From: Cololabis saira
Lineage: Eukaryota; Chordata; Actinopteri; Beloniformes; Belonidae
NCBI RefSeq assembly: GCF_033807715.1
Contig: NC_084598.1
Location: forward strand, 46,047,991-46,111,990
Length of the DNA: 64,000 bases
Reading direction: 5' to 3'
Shown here: positions 1-9,102 of the stretch, in pieces
Layout of the letters: each line of letters begins with the position of its first letter
How positions within the stretch are numbered: position 1 is the stretch's first letter
Notes under the pieces: generated by a model
Seen by the model: the letters and a program-made list of their open reading frames with translations, nothing else
Databases searched by the model: none
What the model was told of the DNA's origin: nothing
Made by a program: the position numbers and the translations under genes

Positions 1-320
1 TGTCTGTACACTGAAAAAAATACATCTAAGTGCATGTAAATATAACATATTTAAATCTGTGATATTAACAATTAAAAATGAACTTTGTTGCTTTACATGA
101 ATACATCTAGTTTTGAACTTAATCTGCATTTGTTCAAAAAACAAGACATTGTGCATTTTTTCCTTAATAAGCAGCATTTATGTGATCCCAGTAATCTTTT
201 CATTTACACACAAACAACAAGCAATGATCTTGTTGTATTTACCTTTCCTTTAACAATTTTAATCTATTGGGTAGATTGACCAACGTTTAGATGAAACATG
301 CTTTATTTGTTTAAGTAGAA

Positions 321-632
321 ACCACAGTAAAAAATATCTTGCTTGATCTACTTTAAAAAAGACTAGTCTTTGTATAAACTACTTAATTTTTTGTATGTAC
401 AAAAATAATTTGCATGTAAAGCCAACTTTGACAATTAAAGTGAACTTAATTTTGGTAAATAAAGTAAACTTAACACAATTAAGTTGACTGTACTTGCAAA
501 ATGTATTATTTACATACAAAAAATTAAGTAATTTATACAAAGACTAGTCTTTTTTGATATCAATAATAATCTCATGCAAAAAGTTGACTTATTTTTTTAA
601 GTAGATCAAGCACAATATTTGTATCAGTGTAC
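321..632. mobile_element. Foldback (palindromic) MITE, copy A
   Basis: The left end (GCTTGATCTACTTTAAAAAA) and right end (TTTTTTAAGTAGATCAAGC) are inverted repeats. An inner inverted pair is built on GACTAGTCTTTGTATAAACT. There is no coding capacity, so this is a non-autonomous DNA element able to form a long hairpin. The superfamily is not assignable by eye. The same element lies at about 42540-42868. Confidence 0.8.
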
Positions 633-1464
633 CGAGTGGAGAGAGATCAAGAGATGGTGCTGGGACTTACTCTGGGAGGCAGAGCTGCGACGACTGGGAT
701 GTGTTGGAACTGGTCGTCACGTTCCTCTGCAGAGGTCCAGTCTTCGTTCCTCTGCAGAGCTCCAGTCTTCATTCCTCTGCAGAGCTCCAGTCTTCATTCC
801 TCTGCAGAGCTCCAGTCTTCATTCCTCTGCAGAGCTCCAGTCTTCATTCCTCTGCAGAGGTCCAGTCTTCATTCCTCTGCAGAGCTCCAGTCTTCATTCC
901 TCTGCAGAGCTCCAGTCTTCATTCCTCTGCAGAGGTCCAGTCTTCATTCCTCTGCAGAGCTCCAGTCTTCATTCCTCTGCAGAGCTCCAGTCTTCATTCC
1001 TCTGCAGAGCTCCAGTCTTCGTTCCTCTGCAGAGATCCAGTCTTCATTCTGCAGAGCTCCAGTCTTCATTCCTCTGCAGAGGTCCAGTCTTCATTCCTCT
1101 GCAGAGCTCCAGTCTTCATTCCTCTGCAGAGCTCCAGTCTTTATTCCTCTGCAGAGTTCCAGTCTTCATTCCTCTGCAGAGCTCCAGTCTTCATTCCTCT
1201 GCAGAGCTCCAGTCTTCATTCCTCTGCAGAGGTCCAGTCTTCATTCCTCTGCAGAGCTCCAGTCTTCATTACTCTGCAGAGCTCCAGTCTTCATTCCTCT
1301 GCAGAGCTCCAGTCTTCATTCCTCTGCAGAGCTCCAGTCTTCGTTCCTCTGCAGAGCTCCAGTCTTCGGCTGTGGAAGAAGAGGAAAAGGTAAATCTGGA
1401 TCCCAACGTTCCTCCACACGTTAAATGCACAAGCAGCGGTTCGGAGGTTCAGAGACGCCTCTGA
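619..1464 (+). other. ORF running through the 25-bp minisatellite; probably not a gene
   Basis: A 281-codon frame starts with a non-repeat stretch (MYQCTEWREIKRWCW...), runs through the repeat and ends with a non-repeat tail (...SGSEVQRRL). The equivalent frame in copy B (42856-43503, 215 codons) has the same ends. The unit is 25 bp, so the three forward frames spell the same 25-residue peptide in different phase and are all open. Openness is therefore a property of the repeat and weak evidence for a protein. A possible splice donor (AAAAG|GTAAAT) lies just after the array. No family recognised. Confidence 0.3.
712..1372 (+). repeat. 25-bp minisatellite, about 26 copies (copy A)
   Basis: The unit is TCTTCATTCCTCTGCAGAG followed by CTCCAG, and repeats every 25 bp. 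Frequent variants are CTCCAG/GTCCAG and CATT/CGTT; one unit lacks three bases near 1048. The matching array in copy B has about 18 copies, so copy number changed after the block duplicated. Confidence 0.95.
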
Positions 1465-2821
1465 ATCCACGGGAAATAGATGTAGTGAAGACAAAATAAA
1501 TGTAACTGGTGAAGAGAATCTAACAACCCGTGCTGCTCCATGAAGTTAAAAAGAGTAAATGAAATGACACGACTGGATTCCAGCCCCCGGCTCTCCGTCC
1601 TCTGGTCCTGCTCTGACCTGCCAGGAATAACGCTGCATCTGTTTCATCCTGGCCTCTTCAGCAAGTTGGCAGTTTAAAGAGATTAAGACCAAAACATTAA
1701 AGAAAATCTGCATTTTTCTTTTCTTCTTCTAAATGATGATGTCAGTGTTTATGATATAAATTATATTTAGCTTTACCTAAATGTTTTATTCAAATGAAGC
1801 CTGTATGGCATGGTGCTGCCCTCAGATAACAAACCATATATCTGGACCTCACGCCACTCCGTTAAGGTTTTGGAGGGAATTTAAATGTTTAAATATCACT
1901 AGACATGTCTGTCTCCAATAAAAAGAGGGGTTAAAGTTCACGTGCATTCTTAATTCATGTCTCTTCATTTTAGTGTACACGTGTCAGTTTAAGTGCTTTC
2001 TTTACTTTACTTTAATTCAACCTACTTTTGACATCAAAACACTTTATTATTTCAATATGTTGTACTTTCTATCATGATTCTCCATTTGCCATTTTATGTC
2101 TTTAATTTTAACTTGACCCTTTTCTTATTTTTAATACCTTTGTCTCTTTATTGCGTGAATGCTGCTGAGTCCCCAAACTTCCTCCAGGATCAATAAAGTA
2201 CCTGCCTGTCTTGGGTTCGAGTCACGGAACAAATCCATTTCATTTGGGTTGGAGTTTCTGAGGTTAGAAATCCTGTAAATGCTAATATTTAATTCTGTCC
2301 AGAGAACCCTGAACTGAATGTATGTTTGCAACCTGTAACAGTAAAGAAAAAGTGATGTTTTAAAGTAATTTGAGGACTGTCTAAGTGCTTGTTGAAAAAT
2401 AAAAAAGTGTGTTTAAAAACAAGGAATGAGTGTTGAATGTTTTAAAGAACTTGGACAAAAAAGCAGTAAATATTAAAAATAGTTTGTCTCAATCTAGTGG
2501 CTCAGAAAATAAACTGGACGAATAATTAAAAGTTTAAATACATGTCTCCCTCTAGTGGAGATATAAAATCATTGCGTTTAAAAATGGAATCTCTGGAAGT
2601 TGTTTTTTTTTTTTTTTATTAATACCAAAGAATATATGAAAAATATAAACAAGTATAAAGGAACAAAATACATATAAAATAAAAAAAAACTAAATAAATA
2701 AAACAAGTGGTCAGAAAATCAAAGCCCTAGACTCTGAGACTGTGCTACGCGTAGCACCAGTGGTACGTGAGCTCCCTCTAGTGGTACGAAGAGGAAAGTG
2801 GTAATTAAAAACAATAGATTA
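1373..2821. other. AT-rich unique-looking part of duplicated block; no gene seen
   Basis: No ORF above background and no convincing splice pattern. The sequence matches about 43411-45196 in copy B, apart from the roughly 245-bp segment present only in B. Confidence 0.6.
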
Positions 2822-3001
2822 GATTAACTCAGTGTTTCTCAATCCTGGTCCTGGTCCCTGTCCTGCATGTTTTACATGTTTCCTGCTTCAGCACACCGTG
2901 ATATAAGTACCTGTGTCATCAACAGAGTTGTGCAGACCTTGGGCTTAATTCTAATCTCCCCCCTCACAGACTTACGTGCGCGCTCCCGCGACTTGCATAA
3001 T

Positions 3002-3812
3002 GGGCTGTTTCATTCCTAAAGTCGTTAAGGGTTCAGGGCTGTCCCATTCCTGAAGTCGTTAAGGGTTCAGGGCTGTCCCATTCCTAAAGTCGTTAAGGGT
3101 TTAGGGCTGTCCCATTCCTAAAGTCGTTAAGGGTTCAGGGCTGTCCCATTCCTAAAGTCGTTAAGGGTTCAGGGCTGTCCCATTCCTGAAGTCGTTAAGG
3201 GTTTAGGGCTGTCCCATTCCTAAAGTCGTTAAGGGTTCAGGGCTGTCCCATTCCTAAAGTCGTTAAGGGTTCAGGGCTGTCCCATTCCTAAAGTCGTTAA
3301 GGGTTCAGGGCTGTCCCATTCCTAAAGTGGTTAAGGGTTTAGGGCTGTCCCATTCCTAAAGTCGTTAAGGGTTCAGGGCTGTCCCATTCCTAAAGTCGTT
3401 AAGGGTTCAGGGCTGTCCCATTCCTAAAGTCGTTAAGGGTTCAGGGCTGTCCCATTCATAAAGTCGTTAAGGGTTCAGGGCTGTCCCATTACTAAAGTCG
3501 TTAAGGGTTCAGGTCTGTCCCATTCCTGAAGTCGTTAAGGGTTCAGGGCTGTCCCATTCCTAAAGTCGTTAAGGGTTCAGGGCTGTCCCATTCCTGAAGT
3601 CGTTAAGGGTTTAGGGCTGTCCCATTCCTAAAGTCGTTAAGGGTTCAGGGCTGTCCCATTCCTAAAGTCGTTAAGGGTTCAGGGCTGTCCCATTCCTAAA
3701 GTCGTTAAGGGTTCAGGGCTGTCCCATTCCTAAAGTGGTTAAGGGTTTAGGGCTGTCCCATTCCTAAAGTCGTTAAGGGTTCAGGGCTGTCCCATTCCTA
3801 AAGTGGTTAAGT
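3002..3812 (+). repeat. 34-bp tandem array, about 24 copies (copy A)
   Basis: The unit GTCCCATTCCTAAAGTCGTT + AAGGGTTCAGGGCT repeats every 34 bp with few variants (CCTGAAG, GGTTTAG, GTGGTT). Copy B retains only about five units (45371-45537). The unit resembles the element's own right subterminal sequence (AGTCTGTGAGGGTTCAGGGC near 4931), so it probably arose by amplification of terminal DNA. Confidence 0.95.
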
Positions 3813-3870
3813 GCGCGAGGGCTCCCGGCAGACATTTTGAGCCCTTGCTTCTCACTTACCGTAAGGAACC

Positions 3871-4186
3871 ATGTGCGACTGCGAGACGAAAGAAGTTCAC
3901 CTGTAAGTATAAATACATAGCCCACTGGTGATTTAAATTCAGAAACTGTTGTCCCGTGATGATTTTTCAACGGTCTTATTATTTCCTTTACAAACAGGGA
4001 GCGACCAACAAACGGAGGGAAGAAAACCAAAAAAAGGACAAATTAAGTTTTGGACTTTCTTCAAGACTAAAGACAAGAAAAGAGGCTGAGGGAGCTGGAT
4101 GAAAAGGAGGAGGAGAGGGAAAAGAAGAGGGATGACCAGTTATCTAAGTTCATTGACATTTTTGGGAAGATAGTGGACAAAATGTA
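3871..4186 (+). pseudogene. Relic of a transposon-borne accessory gene (copy A)
   Basis: An ATG at 3871 opens a short exon (MCDCETKEVH) with a GTAAGT donor at 3903. An acceptor (CAAACAG) at 3997 continues in phase (LERPTNGGKKTKKRTN) to a stop. Downstream in another frame is a charged helix ending ...DDQLSKFIDIFGKIVDKM-stop at 4184-4186, which resembles the C-terminal tail of Myb/SANT-like proteins carried by Harbinger-group transposons. The DNA-binding core is missing, so this is a deletion derivative. The tail is conserved in copy B (45705-46022). Confidence 0.45.
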
Positions 4187-5236
4187 GTTTTCTTCATTTT
4201 TTTATTCATAATTTGAGGTTCAATTTCTTTTGTTTCCATTTTATATTAGACAAATCCTCAGTTGACCTGCTGGTGTTGAATAAACAAGACTTGCTTTTCT
4301 TTAATCTGAGTACAGTGTTTGAATTAAGATTTCCTTTGTTAACAGAAATGCATACATGTTAATACTAGCGAGATAGTTTTAGATCCAACACAAACAAGTC
4401 AGGCAGTAATTTGATTATTCATTTATTTATGACCACAAAATTTAAACAATTTCAGCAAGTTGAACAAAAACGTTGCAGTAAATAGTAATAATATAACTGT
4501 AATATTTAGCTCAGGTTACCATCAATTTAGACGCTCTATTACAAAAATGAAATTACTCGGCGATTGATCCTGGCATACTGGATGTGCTGGTATGGGTAGA
4601 TTGAAAGAAAGACACTACATTAACAAGGAAATACATATTGTACTGTCCGCATGTTTAAATTGTATTCTTTGTTGAATTTTATGCTCCTTTATATAGGCTA
4701 CCACTTTGTTTTCAAACATCCGTAGGATGATCATTCCCAAACTTATAATACCGGTACGTAACATTCTTATCTGACTAGGAATTTTGTAAATTGAAATGTT
4801 AAATAAAGTTTAGTACAAAAAATTGATCTGCCGTGTTTCCGGTTTCTACTAAGTGCTGTCCCATTCCTATTCCTACCATTTGGAGCCCTCACACCCTCTC
4901 ACACTTGATCACGTGACGCTGACGTCACTAAAGTCTGTGAGGGTTCAGGGCTGGAGGGTTTAGGGTGGAGATTATAATTCAGCCTTGGTGACTAATGAGG
5001 CTAATGAGGACCTTTAATTAGAATCAGGTGTGTTGGTGCAGGGAAACATCTCTAACATGCAGGACAGTGGCCCACGAGGACCGGAATTTAGAAACACTGG
5101 ATTAACTTTAAAATATTTTTAAAAGTAGGGGGTTCAAGAAAAATGCAATCGTGGCTTCAAATTGGAACTATAACGAAGAGGATTTCAGCTCAGGAGAATA
5201 TTTCATCTCCACCTCAAGCCTGCCTGCTATTCCCCT

Positions 5237-5632
5237 CACTGCAAAAACTCAAAATCTTAACAACAATATTTGTCTTATTTCTAGTTAAAATGTCTCATTT
5301 TTAGTCAAAAAAATCTCATTACACTTAAAACAAGGAAAAAACAACAATTTCCACCTGTTTCAAGTAGATTTTCACTTAAAATAAGTAGAAAAATCTGCCA
5401 GTGGAACAAGATTTATTTGCTTGTAATGAGAAGATAAATCTTGTCCCACTGGCAGATTTTTCTGCTTATTTCAAGTGTAAATTTACTTGAAACAGGTGAC
5501 AATTGTCAAATAAGTTATTTTTCTGGTAATGACTCTTGTTGTAAGTGTAATGAGATTTTTTTGACTAAAAATGAGACATTTTAACTAGAAATAAGACAAA
5601 CATTCCTGGTAAGATTTAGAGTTTTTGCGGTA
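5237..5632. mobile_element. Long palindromic MITE (intact, copy A)
   Basis: The ends CACTGCAAAAACTCAAAATC and GATTTAGAGTTTTTGCGGT are inverted. The arms stay complementary inward through GTCTTATTTCTAGTTAAAAT and AATCTGCCAGTGGAACAAG to a centre near 5435. No coding capacity. Copy B is cut off at 47434 where a LINE tail begins. Confidence 0.82.
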
Positions 5633-6104
5633 CTGGCTCTGTTTTGGTTGTTGAACCGTCATCCTGAAGGAATTCTGTCGGAGCTCTGATTTATTTCCTG
5701 AATGTTTCATTTGAAACTTTCTGGCTGTGCAGGGTTTTGCTGGCTTAATTTATCTGGAACAACACTGTGGCAGGGTGGAGTAGCTGCAGCCACTCAGGTG
5801 GATGGGAAACAGGTGTGTCCCATCAGCCTCTCCACCCTGCCAGCCTTGATAAGGACTGGGAGACTGCAGCTGGGGAGGTGGGAGACTGAGAAGCTGCTGC
5901 TGTGCCATGCTTGTGTCTGCACGAAACTCCGTGTCCTCTCCATCCTTCGGTCGGGCCCCCGTAGCATCCACCCTGCTACAATCTGGAACAACACATTGTA
6001 CCACACAATGGTACAAGGCCACCTCTGCATCTCCTGCAGACGCTTCCAGCTGTTGAAACAACTTCTGCATCCCTTTTCTCTCCATGCCATATTCCTTTAG
6101 AGCA
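5633..6104. other. Spacer with overlapping ORFs, no recognised gene
   Basis: ORFs of roughly 100-130 codons overlap on both strands here (5702-6115). None shows a family motif, and mutually overlapping frames suggest chance or a decayed transposon. I annotate no gene. Confidence 0.5.
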
Positions 6105-6830
6105 GAGCTTCTCAATTATTTTCTGTCATGACCCCTAGGAAGAAGAAAACATCTCGTGCCTCCCCGCGCAACTATAATTAGTATAATTTGTCTATAAAAT
6201 TGTTATAAGTACCTCTGCATAACACTGTATCCTTATTAACGTATAAGAGAATAAAAACAGAAATAAATACGGACCCACTAACATCAAAGAATAGCTTTAT
6301 TAACTGTAACAGAATAGATTTAAAATGCATTTAAAATTCAAAAGTAACATTAAATCCTTAATTAAACAATATATTTTTTTGGCTGACCATGTCAAACCAT
6401 ATGATACTGAAAAATAAAAATGTATATATTACAATAAATAATAATGCATTCAAATTGATCACCAACATTAACTCAGGAGCACAATATATAAAAAAAAACT
6501 TTAACCTGCAAAACAAAAATATATAAAATAATTGTGCTGATTGTTTTTAATCAAAAATGATGGCTGGATTAATGGCTACAATTAGCAGGTTTAGCACATC
6601 CTGCTGCAGCAGCATCAACTCCTCTGCTATGGTGGGGGTTTTTACTCTGAGCAGTTTGGTTCCTTATATGATCCAACGCTCGCTGGTTTACTGAAGTAGC
6701 AGTCACAAAGCGGGATGATTGTTGGCAATATTCTGCACGTTTTCGCTGAAAAAACTCAAGCAGCTTATCAGCGTAATTGAGGTGTAATGTTTTTAAGTGA
6801 CTCCTTAATTTATTTGGCTTCATGCAGTAG
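6105..6830 (-). mobile_element. hAT (ZBED5-like) transposon relic
   Basis: The left end reads CAGAGCTTCTCAATTATTTT, a hAT-like terminus. On the minus strand at 6569-6823 a frame encodes KPNKLRSHLKTLH...ADKLLEFFQRKRAEY...SSRFVTATSVNQRALDHI. This is the second half of a BED-type zinc finger and the start of a Charlie/ZBED5-type hAT transposase. The rest of the transposase, including the catalytic and dimerisation regions, is absent, and the far end runs into satellite sequence. Confidence 0.75.
6569..6823 (-). pseudogene. Truncated hAT transposase (BED-finger region)
   Basis: An 84-codon minus-strand frame. Residues 1-40 fit the H-x3-5-H half of a BED finger followed by the LEFFQRKR linker of ZBED5/SCAND3-like hAT proteins. 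After about residue 58 the frame decays (QTAQSKNPHHSRGVDAAAAGCAK). Complete transposases of this kind are about 600 residues, so this is a fragment. Confidence 0.7.
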
Positions 6831-6866
6831 TACTAGCTCTGTCCTGTACTGTAGTAGTAGTACTAT
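6826..6866 (+). repeat. Single stretch of the 30-bp satellite unit
   Basis: TAGTACTAGCTCTGTCCTGT followed by ACTGTAGTAGTAGTACTA is one unit plus edges of the satellite that fills 47514-54740. The array is otherwise absent here. A trace (GTAGTACTAGCTC) recurs at 7031, just before the 21-bp minisatellite. Confidence 0.85.
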
Positions 6867-6867
6867 T

Positions 6868-7030
6868 TTATTTATTTTATTTTTATTTAACCTTTATTTA
6901 ACCAGGCAAGCAAATTAAGAACAAATTTCTTATTTACAAGTGCAGCCTAGGGGGCTAATGGGAGGGAGCTAAGATGAAAAAACAAAGTTATATAAATACA
7001 CAAAAATACATTAAAATACAATACAAAAGG
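6868..7030 (-). mobile_element. LINE/SINE 3' tail fragment
   Basis: TTTATTTAACCTTTATTTAA followed by CCAGGCAAGC and an A-rich stretch resembles the conserved 3' end shared by many fish L2-type LINEs and their SINEs, read in reverse. It interrupts the link between the satellite unit and the 21-bp minisatellite. Confidence 0.5.
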
Positions 7031-7062
7031 TAGTACTAGCTCATTCCTGGGCTATGGTAGAA

Positions 7063-7237
7063 CCATAGGTAGCTCCATCAGGACCATGGAGAGCTCCATC
7101 AGCTCCACCAGCTCCATCAGGACCATGGAGAGCTCCATCAGGACCATGGAGAGCTCCATCAGCTCCACCAGCTCCATCAGGACCATGGAGAGCTCCATCA
7201 GCTCCATCAGCTCCATCAGCTCCATCAGCTCCATCAG
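7063..7237 (+). repeat. 21-bp minisatellite
   Basis: Units combine AGCTCCATCAGGACCATGG and shorter AGCTCCATC steps. The same minisatellite lies at 53243-53440, also just before the same LINE tail, so the two form one repeated cassette. Confidence 0.9.
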
Positions 7238-7556
7238 ACTCTACAACCAGGCTGATCTCAGTAGTTAACGGACAGTAACACGTGCAATAATAACAACAAT
7301 CATACGTGCAATATCTGTCTGTTACCTCACACACATTTTACATGCTTTTTAGCACTGTTTTTTTCTCTAACACTACCTCTACTTCCATTGCAATGTACTG
7401 TATACTGTTTATATCTCGTAATTATATATATTTTCTACATTTTTACTTTTCCCCCCTCCCCTGCATGTGTGTGTTGAGTTACTGCTGCTAAACAAAGTGA
7501 GTTTCCCCACTGAGGGAGACATAAAGGATTATCTTATCTTATTTTATCTTATCTGT
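7238..7556 (+). mobile_element. LINE 3' UTR and tail ending in (TTATC)n
   Basis: It runs from ACTCTACAACCAG to CTGCTGCTAAACAAAGTGAG, then TTTCCCCACTGAGGGAG, ATAAAGGATTATC and short TTATC repeats. A 3' end in a short tandem repeat is typical of L2/RTE/Rex-group LINEs. Related tails occur at 47436-47513 and 53441-53719. No RT belonging to this copy is present. Confidence 0.7.
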
Positions 7557-7592
7557 TCTACAGAGCAGAAAAATCAAACCTGAACATGAACA

Positions 7593-8453
7593 TCAGAGAG
7601 TCCAGTGGTGTTTCAGACGCTGAAGGAGAATGTTTTGGTCGACTGTATCTAACGCAGCTGTTAGGTCCAGGAGAACGAGTAGAGATGGGGAACCGGTATC
7701 TGCTGCCGTCACCAGGTCATTGGTGACCCTGACCAGGAGAACGAATAGAGATGGAGAACCGGTATCTGCTGCCGTCACCAGGTCATTGGTGACCCTGACC
7801 AGGAGAACGAGGAGAGATGGGGAACCGGTATCTGCTGCCGTCACCAGGTCATTGGTGACCCTGACCAGGAGAACGAGTAGAGATGGAGAACCGGTATCTG
7901 CTGCCGTCACCAGGTCATTGGTGACCCTGACCAGGAGAACGAGGAGAGATGGGGAACCGGTATCTGCTGCCGTCACCAGGTCATTGGTGACCCTGACCAG
8001 GAGAACGAGGAGAGATGGGGAACCGGTATCTGCTGCCGTCACCAGGTCATTGGTGACCCTGACCAGGAGAACGAGTAGAGATGGAGAACCGGTATCTGCT
8101 GCCGTCACCAGGTCATTGGTGACCCTGACCAGGAGAATGAGTAGAGATGGAGAACCGGTATCTGCTGCCGTCACCAGGTCATTGGTGACCCTGACCAGGA
8201 GAATGAGTAGAGATGGAGAACCGGTATCTGCTGCCGTCACCAGGTCATTGGTGACCCTGACCAGGAGAATGAGTAGAGATGGAGAACCGGTATCTGCTGC
8301 CGTCACCAGGTCATTGGTGACCCTGACCAGGGCTGTTTCAGAGCTACGGCCAGAGCGGAAAATAGACTGAAACTTCTCTAAAAGGTTATTGTCTTTGAGG
8401 TGATGGAGAAGTTGTGCTGCAACTGTTTTGCTGTTTTGCTTGGCTAGTTTCAA
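7593..8453 (-). pseudogene. L2-like reverse transcriptase fragment with in-frame 66-bp repeats
   Basis: On the minus strand the frame begins LLHHLKDNNLLEKFQSIFRS, enters ten copies of a 22-residue unit (LVRVTNDLVTAADTGSPSLL plus two residues), and ends with LDLTAALDTVDQNILLQRL. That last piece is RT motif A, which holds a catalytic Asp. In an ordinary L2-group RT the unit occurs once, immediately before motif A (compare the LINE at 10.2 kb). Here it has been amplified in tandem at about 7660-8335. Both strands are open through the repeat. There is no motif C (YADD). Confidence 0.8.
7660..8335 (-). repeat. 66-bp tandem repeat, ten copies, derived from RT coding sequence
   Basis: The period is 66 bp (for example ACCGGTATCTGCTGCCGTC repeats at that spacing). 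Units differ at a few sites (AACGAGTAG / AACGAGGAG / AATGAGTAG), which allows subtypes to be ordered. Confidence 0.93.
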
Positions 8454-9102
8454 TTCAATTCAATTCAATTTTATTTATATAGCGTCTAATACAACAGAGT
8501 TGTCTCTAGACGCTTTCCAGAGACCCATACCCAGAACATGACCCCCGAGCATGTATTACATAAACAATGGCAGGTAAAAACTCCCATAGTGGGAGAAAAA
8601 CCTTAAGCCAAACAGTGGCAAGGAAAAACTCCCCTTTAGGAGGAAGAAACCTGGACCAGGACCTGGATCATAAGGGGGGACCCTCCTGCCGAGGGCCAGA
8701 CTGGTGGGTCAGAGACGGCAACAGCACAGCAGGCAGGTGGAAGCAGCAACGGGATGACCAGGGGTGGGGACCGCAGGCCAGCACGCAGCTCCCGAAGCTC
8801 CGGCCCAATCATCAGGTCCCAGGTTGGGGTGCAGGGTCGGGGAAGGGTTGAAAAGGGGCAGGGCCAAGGAGAGGAGTCTTGACGGACAAACCTTCTCCCC
8901 CGCCTGCCCGGGCTGTTACCCTGCCCCCCTCACTCCCACACTGCAGGTTCCGGTGTCCGGCAAAGGATGCTGCAACATGGACAAAAGAGAGAAAAGGGAG
9001 GAGAAGAGGGGGCCAGCACAAGAAACTACAGGAGCGAGTCTGACACACTAAAGTTTACACTACCTAGAGATTTACCAACACCAGCTAGAGGTTTACTAAA
9101 CA

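Larger units (their letters stand above)
2942..4984. mobile_element. Nested Harbinger-like element (copy A)
   Basis: The inverted ends are GGCTTAATTCTAATCTCC and GGAGATTATAATTCAGCC; in copy B they pair better as GGCTGAATTCC / GGAATTCAGCC. They are flanked by the 3-bp repeat TTG (2939-2941, 4985-4987). A 3-bp TSD fits PIF/Harbinger. Inside are the 34-bp array and a small-gene relic. Family assignment is inferred from TSD length and the relic; no transposase was seen. Confidence 0.65.
2830..5099. mobile_element. hAT-type element with 8-bp TSD (copy A), host of nested insertions
   Basis: The ends are CAGTGTTTCTCAATCCTGG and ...TTTAGAAACACTG, flanked by the 8-bp direct repeat GATTAACT (2822-2829 and 5100-5107). 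An 8-bp duplication and CAG...CTG ends are typical of hAT transposons. A subterminal inverted pair (CATGTTTTACATGTTTCC / GGAAACATCTCTAACATG) supports the bounds. There is no hAT transposase inside; most of the length is a nested element. The same target duplication flanks copy B, so insertion preceded the segmental duplication. Confidence 0.88.
1..5508 (+). repeat. Segmental duplication, copy A (pairs with 42251-47434)
   Basis: The sequence from position 1 aligns base after base with 42251 onward: same foldback element, same 25-bp minisatellite flanks, same hAT-type insertion with the identical target duplication, and the same MITE. Similarity stops where both copies read AATTGTCA (5501-5508 and 47427-47434). 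Copy A has the longer 25-bp and 34-bp arrays. It lacks about 245 bp found in copy B (about 43700-43945), and lacks a shorter segment near 44950-45000. Because similarity is already present at base 1, the block may extend left of the window. Confidence 0.93.

Noticed and set aside
712..1372. CRISPR-like regular repeats
   Set aside because: Units are contiguous with no unique spacers, and the genome is eukaryotic; the same applies to the 34-, 36-, 40-, 44-, 47- and 66-bp arrays.
701..1424. Three long overlapping forward ORFs in the first minisatellite
   Set aside because: A 25-bp unit without stops keeps all three frames open and spells one peptide cycle; no independent coding evidence.
5702..6115. 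ORFs of 98-132 codons on both strands
   Set aside because: Mutually overlapping, no start context or domain, next to a transposon relic.
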